17,748 nucleotides of DNA, taken from JBBTVO01 sp038058335 (GTDB lineage Bacteria; Patescibacteriota; Microgenomatia; Levybacterales; UBA12049). The notes under the pieces were generated by a model. The model was given only the letters and a program-made list of their open reading frames with translations, did not search any database and was not told the origin of the DNA. Numbering within the stretch: position 1 is the first letter of the stretch; the number at the start of each line of letters is the position of its first letter. The position numbers and the translations under genes are program-made. The DNA is taken from positions 1 to 17,748 of the forward strand of contig JBBUBI010000066.1 in the NCBI GenBank assembly GCA_038058335.1, written 5' to 3'. This document shows positions 14,395 to 17,748 of the stretch, piece by piece.

Positions 14395-15288
14395 TCACAT
14401 CGAACGGAGGATTTTGATTCGCTCGGCAATTGGAGGATGAGTATTGAAAAGACCTACGAATGGATTTTTTCCCTCCTTATCCTTGAATGGGTTTGAAATA
14501 AAAAGATGCGCAGTTGCATTATTGGCATTCTTCATGGGTCTTGGGTAGGCTGCAATTTTTTCAAGTGCTGATGCAAGGCCTTCGGGGTAACGGGTGAGAA
14601 GTGCACCTGATGCGTCTGCGAGAAACTCTCTCTTACGTGATACCGCGAGTTGGATAAGAACAGCCGCTATTGGAGAAAGAATCGCGAAAGCTATTCCTAT
14701 AAGCATAAATACGCCTTGGGACGAGTTTTTATTATCGTTATCTCCGCTTCCAAACCATAAGCTCCTCATGAAGAAGTCTGAAATAAGAGCAATAAATCCA
14801 ACCAGAATTGAAACTACAGCCATAAGCCTTGTATCAAAATTCTTGACATGGGAAAGTTCATGGGAAATAACTCCTTCAAGCTCAGCTTTAGACAAGGTAG
14901 TTAGTAAACCAGTAGTTACGGCGATAACTGCTTTCTCAGGATTTCTGCCCGTAGCAAAAGCATTTGGCGAATTGTCTTCTATGATATATATTTTAGGAAG
15001 AGGCACGCCCGCTGCTATTGTTAAATTTTGGATAGTGTTGTAAAGATCTTTGTTATCTTCTTTTTTTATTTCTTTGGCTCCTGACATTGAAAGAACTATC
15101 TTGTCGGAATAGAAGTAGCTTCCTAAACTCATTAAGCCTGAAAGAATTAATGCAAATCCGACCATGGATAGGCCATATCCGAAGGCTTGTGAGAACACAT
15201 AGATAGCTGTTGTTATAAAAACAACAAAAAAAATCATGATAAGCCAAGTTTTCAGCTTATTTGAAGATATTTCCGAATAAACTTTCAT
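14395..15288 (-). CDS. htpX: Membrane zinc metalloprotease HtpX
   Basis: M48-family inner-membrane protease for quality control of membrane proteins, active site facing the cytoplasm. It is 297 aa, near the family norm. There are two N-terminal transmembrane helices (about 14-33 and 40-60). The zinc motif is HELSH (143-147) in GVISHELSHVKNFDTRLMAV, then two further hydrophobic segments (about 155-172 and 193-216). The third zinc ligand is Glu221 in SRKREFLADASGALLTRYPEGLASAL. The C-terminus has FNTHPPIAERIKILRSM, the usual '.THPp..eRI..L' end. It starts 2 nt after lemA, the common lemA-htpX pairing, so it is probably translated by coupling. Confidence 0.96.
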   Translation of the reverse strand: MKVYSEISSNKLKTWLIMIFFVVFITTAIYVFSQAFGYGLSMVGFALILSGLMSLGSYFYSDKIVLSMSGAKEIKKEDNKDLYNTIQNLTIAAGVPLPKIYIIEDNSPNAFATGRNPEKAVIAVTTGLLTTLSKAELEGVISHELSHVKNFDTRLMAVVSILVGFIALISDFFMRSLWFGSGDNDNKNSSQGVFMLIGIAFAILSPIAAVLIQLAVSRKREFLADASGALLTRYPEGLASALEKIAAYPRPMKNANNATAHLFISNPFKDKEGKNPFVGLFNTHPPIAERIKILRSM

Positions 15289-15290
15289 GC

Positions 15291-15833
15291 CTAAAACTTA
15301 ACCTCTACCTTTTTCTTATCTTCGTTTTCTGCTTCAAAAAACTCAGCTTCTTTGAAATTCAGAAGCTTTGCAAAGAAAACGTTGGGAAATACTTGAATTT
15401 TTGTATTAAAATCAAGCACGCTTGAATTATAAAATTGCCTTGAGTACGCAATTTTATTCTCCGTATCAGATAACTCACTTTGAAGTTCTGAAAAATTCTG
15501 ACTTGCCTTAAGATCAGGATAGCTCTCAGCTACTGCGAAAATGGATTTCAAAGTTTGTGAAAGCTGATTGTTTGCTTCTGCCTTGTCATGCATCCCTTTT
15601 GCCGAGACTAAAGCTGAACGCTCTTTCGTTACTTTTTCGAAAAGCTCTTTCTCATGCTTAGCGTATCCCTTGACTGTTTCTATAAGGTTGGGAATTAGAT
15701 CAGCACGTCTTTTTAGCTGAACATCAATCTGAGAAAGCGCTTCATTGACCCTAAGCCTAGCGGTAATAAGGCCGTTGTACAGAAACCATATAAATAGTAG
15801 TATTAAAGCTATTGCAATTACTGCATATATCAT
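15291..15833 (-). CDS. lemA: LemA family membrane protein
   Basis: The function of LemA proteins is not settled; they often accompany HtpX and may serve the same membrane-stress system. The product is 180 aa. One N-terminal transmembrane helix (about 2-20, IYAVIAIALILLFIWFLYNG) is followed by the conserved VNEALSQIDVQLKRRADLIPNLIETVKGYA. A helical bundle with YPDLKASQNF, LSDTENKIAYSRQFYNSSV and the closing FPNVFFAKLLNFKEAEFFEA comes next. The start is set at ATG 15833 rather than GTG 15842, because the GTG lies inside a strong Shine-Dalgarno that is well spaced for the ATG. Confidence 0.94.
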   Translation of the reverse strand: MIYAVIAIALILLFIWFLYNGLITARLRVNEALSQIDVQLKRRADLIPNLIETVKGYAKHEKELFEKVTKERSALVSAKGMHDKAEANNQLSQTLKSIFAVAESYPDLKASQNFSELQSELSDTENKIAYSRQFYNSSVLDFNTKIQVFPNVFFAKLLNFKEAEFFEAENEDKKKVEVKF

Positions 15834-15837
15834 AATT

Positions 15838-15848
15838 ATCACCTCCTC
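15838..15848 (-). promoter_or_regulatory. Strong Shine-Dalgarno of lemA, overlapping the polX stop
   Basis: The minus strand reads GAGGAGGTGAT, with 8 nt from AGGAGG to the lemA ATG at 15833. It overlaps the polX TGA (15849-15847). It decides the lemA start and shows that operon-internal genes in this organism use classical ribosome binding. Confidence 0.88.
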
Positions 15849-17616
15849 ATTTGTCTGCCCACTCCAATAATTTATTATAGTCTAAAGTATTTAATATGTC
15901 ATCTTTTTGCGCCCAGCCTCTTCTAGCCATGTCTACTCCGTATTTCATGTTGTCCATTTGCTCCACGGCATGGCTGTCAGTGTTTATAATCATTTTTATC
16001 GAATTATTTACGGCTTGCCTAATTATTGTGTCGTATATATCCAGGCGTGTAGGCCAGGCATTTATTTCAAGTGCCTTATTGTTTTTTTGGCAATACTCAA
16101 GCAGCCTATCCCATTCAACTTCATACCCCGGTCGTTGATTTAAAAGTCTTCCTGTCGGGTGAGACAGTACTTTTGCCTTTGGGTGTGATAATCCATCGAT
16201 GATTCTTTGAGTCATGTCAGTTGCATTCATAGAAAATGAACTGTGTACTGAGACAAGCGCAAAGTCCAGTATGTCAAGTGTTTTATTGTCAACTGCGAGC
16301 ATCCCTGAGGGTAAAATATCTATTTCGAGTAATTTAAGTATCCGAACACTTTTATTACTAGATAAAATTTGACCAATTTTTTCGTTTCTTTTTTTGACTA
16401 ATTCATAGATTTCTGAAGATGTATGCCTTGACATACTAGGGTTGTGTTCTGACATTCCGATATGTGAATATCCCAATTTTCTTGCTTTTTCTGACATCTC
16501 ACCTATAGTATTTTTTCCTAAGTCATGACTTGGTTCAATTGAAAAATTTGAATGAAGATGAAAATCTCCTTTTATGTCCTCAACGGAAATAAGCTTCGGT
16601 AATTTATTATTTGCTGAAAGTTCAATTTCTCCCGAGTTTTCACGGAGTTCAGGCGGAATCCATGCGAGACCTAGAATTTTATAGAATTTTTCTTCCGTGT
16701 CCAAGTCCTTATTAGTTGATACTTTTTTATTTAGGAATTTAATGCCATGCTCCGATAGCGACATTTCTTTTCTTAAGGCGTATTCCCGCAATGCGATGTT
16801 GTGATTCTTACTTCCGGTAAAATGTTGGAGTAGAGCTCCGAAGTTTTTGGCCGGCTGTACCATAAGATCGACCTGCTTACCTCCTGAAACGAGCATAGAT
16901 GAGGTCTCTTTTCCTTTCTCAATTATTCGTTCTTTGTATGGGTATGATACAAAGTGATCTATTACTTCTTTAGGTTTATCTGAGGCTACAGCAATGTCAA
17001 TATCTCCGACGGTTGGCAATCGACGTCTTAGGCTGCCAAGAACGCAGGCGTTCCCCACGTGAGGGTTTTTGTATAAATAGGTGATAATTCCGTCTGCGAT
17101 TTCAGAAGCGAAGGGGAGAGTCATCCTTGTTGTCTTACCTTTGCCCTCCTTGAACTCTTTGATTGCACGTATTATATCATTTTCTGACTTAATTCCAAAA
17201 CCCTTAAGCGGTGCTATTAAACCCTTCCTTGCAATCTTATTTAAGTCTGACAGAATATTTCGGGAACCAGAGAGGTTAAATTCAGTCACAAGCCTATAAG
17301 ATTTCTTAGGTCCGAAGGTGGGGATATCCATTAGCGTGAAAACTTGACCAGGTATTCCCTCAAGTGCCCAGTCGAATTGCTTAGCTTTTCCCGTTTTGAA
17401 CAATTCTTCTAGATGCCCTTTAATTGAGACGCCTATGCCTGAGACATCCTGAAGTCTATTCTCTTTATAGTAGTCCTGTAGTTTTCCAGGGGTATTCTCG
17501 ATATAATCAGCCGCTTTTTGATATGCTGTGATCTGAAAGTAGTATTTTCTCTCGTCTTTTATGCTGAGCGCTGCGGCGACGTTCCTCAGAAGCTTGGCTA
17601 TCTCTTCGTTGTTCAC
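15847..17616 (-). CDS. polX: DNA polymerase X with C-terminal PHP domain
   Basis: Family X repair polymerase for gap filling, with a PHP phosphoesterase that can act as 3'-5' exonuclease or AP endonuclease in homologues. From GTG 17616 it is 589 aa, the usual PolX size. The N-terminus NNEEIAKLLRNVAAALSIKD is canonical, followed by helix-hairpin-helix segments (DVSGIGVSIKGHLEELF). The nucleotidyltransferase core is GSLRRRLPTVGDIDIA with both catalytic aspartates and a third in QVDLMV. The FTGSKNHNIALRE block follows. The PHP domain has HLHSNFS, SEHN, EIDILPSGM, SVHSSF, LSHPTG, EIN and DSH, so its metal ligands look complete. The frame stays open to an ATG at 17739, but those 41 codons match nothing in the family and contain a promoter. 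Confidence 0.92.
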   Translation of the reverse strand: MNNEEIAKLLRNVAAALSIKDERKYYFQITAYQKAADYIENTPGKLQDYYKENRLQDVSGIGVSIKGHLEELFKTGKAKQFDWALEGIPGQVFTLMDIPTFGPKKSYRLVTEFNLSGSRNILSDLNKIARKGLIAPLKGFGIKSENDIIRAIKEFKEGKGKTTRMTLPFASEIADGIITYLYKNPHVGNACVLGSLRRRLPTVGDIDIAVASDKPKEVIDHFVSYPYKERIIEKGKETSSMLVSGGKQVDLMVQPAKNFGALLQHFTGSKNHNIALREYALRKEMSLSEHGIKFLNKKVSTNKDLDTEEKFYKILGLAWIPPELRENSGEIELSANNKLPKLISVEDIKGDFHLHSNFSIEPSHDLGKNTIGEMSEKARKLGYSHIGMSEHNPSMSRHTSSEIYELVKKRNEKIGQILSSNKSVRILKLLEIDILPSGMLAVDNKTLDILDFALVSVHSSFSMNATDMTQRIIDGLSHPKAKVLSHPTGRLLNQRPGYEVEWDRLLEYCQKNNKALEINAWPTRLDIYDTIIRQAVNNSIKMIINTDSHAVEQMDNMKYGVDMARRGWAQKDDILNTLDYNKLLEWADK

Positions 17617-17623
17617 TTGAGAA

Positions 17624-17652
17624 ATAATACCAGAGCATTGATATTTCGGCAA
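17624..17652 (-). promoter_or_regulatory. Predicted promoter of polX-lemA-htpX (leaderless, extended -10)
   Basis: On the minus strand there is TTGCCG (17652-17647), a 17-nt spacer, then TATTAT (17629-17624) preceded by TGG (an extended -10), 7 nt before GTG 17616. The GTG coincides with the first conserved PolX residue, which supports both the promoter and the start. Confidence 0.6.
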
Positions 17653-17680
17653 GCTCAGCATCAATCCTGAGCGTATTGAA
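17645..17680. repeat. Imperfect 36-nt palindrome upstream of polX
   Basis: The plus strand has TTCGGCAAGCTCAG (17645-17658), an 8-nt loop, then CTGAGCGTATTGAA (17667-17680). The inner GCTCAG/CTGAGC pairs perfectly and the outer TTCGG/TTGAA pairs with two G-U. It resembles REP-like palindromes with a TTCGACAAGCTCAG...CTGAGC...GTCGAA core that I recall from many bacterial genomes, including CPR. This copy would be degenerate. One arm contains the predicted polX -35. The rest of 17681-17748 holds nothing I can assign. Confidence 0.5.
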
Positions 17681-17748
17681 TGGATCAAAGGATTGTCTAG
17701 GTTGGGATACATAAAGAACGGTTGATAGAAATATTTCATATAGATATA

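Noticed and set aside
14594..15043. 149-codon plus-strand open frame antisense to htpX
   Set aside because: It is a shadow of htpX, whose zinc motif and transmembrane pattern are intact on the other strand.
15834..15842. GTG start at 15842 for lemA
   Set aside because: The GTG is part of the Shine-Dalgarno itself; ATG 15833 is correctly spaced from it.
1..17748. Reassigned stop codon (TGA as glycine or tryptophan)
   Set aside because: dnaE, gatA, gatB and polX end properly at TGA at family-typical lengths, and tryptophans in conserved motifs are coded by TGG.
1..17748. CRISPR arrays, tRNA or rRNA genes, insertion sequences
   Set aside because: Nearly every base lies in recognised coding sequence. 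The gaps are all under 140 nt and contain no spaced direct repeats, cloverleaf or transposase.

Overview
The window is a gene-dense, AT-rich bacterial chromosome segment. It looks like a member of the Candidate Phyla Radiation (Patescibacteria), possibly a Microgenomates-like lineage. That placement is inference, from compact genes, ATGA-type overlaps, a shortened ATP synthase delta subunit and two small coiled-coil proteins of a style I associate with CPR genomes. A low-GC Gram-positive or Chloroflexota-like relative is not excluded. TGA is used as a stop (dnaE, gatA, gatB, polX), so the genetic code is the standard bacterial one and the TGA=Gly lineages (Gracilibacteria, Absconditabacteria) are ruled out.

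Layout, read along the minus strand from right to left. polX-lemA-htpX (17616 to 14395) is one unit: a PHP-containing DNA polymerase X, then the LemA/HtpX membrane-protein pair. murT-gatD (14307 to 12228) encodes the lipid II amidase complex. Two small plus-strand genes of unknown function (11480-11794 and 11862-12248) form an island that diverges from gatC and converges on gatD with a 21-nt overlap. gatC-gatA-gatB (11371 to 8410) encodes the tRNA-dependent amidotransferase. It is followed without a break by a soluble GGDEF protein (8413-7736), then dnaE (7706-4485), then the F1Fo ATP synthase genes atpB-E-F-H-A-G-D (4452 to 1). atpD runs off the left edge.

The genes cover cell-wall amidation (MurT/GatD), misacylated Gln/Asn-tRNA repair (GatCAB), replication (DnaE with an intact PHP site), repair (PolX), membrane protein quality control (HtpX/LemA) and energy conservation (a proton-type F1Fo synthase).

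The most interesting signal is in the control sequences. Six genes that appear to head transcription units (atpB, gatC, both plus-strand genes, murT, polX) each have a -10-like hexamer ending only 6-7 nt before the start codon and no Shine-Dalgarno. Five of the six also have a -35-like hexamer 17 nt further upstream. The transcripts should therefore begin at, or one base before, the start codon (leaderless). Operon-internal genes use overlapping stop/start codons, and atpE and lemA have nearly perfect Shine-Dalgarno sequences. The pattern also fixes the polX start at a GTG (17616), downstream of an imperfect 36-nt palindrome.

No stretch over 300 bases lacks a gene. The longest gaps are 17617-17748 (polX promoter and palindrome), 11372-11479 (divergent promoters) and 14308-14394 (murT promoter). 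I saw no tRNA, rRNA, CRISPR array, insertion sequence or convincing intrinsic terminator.
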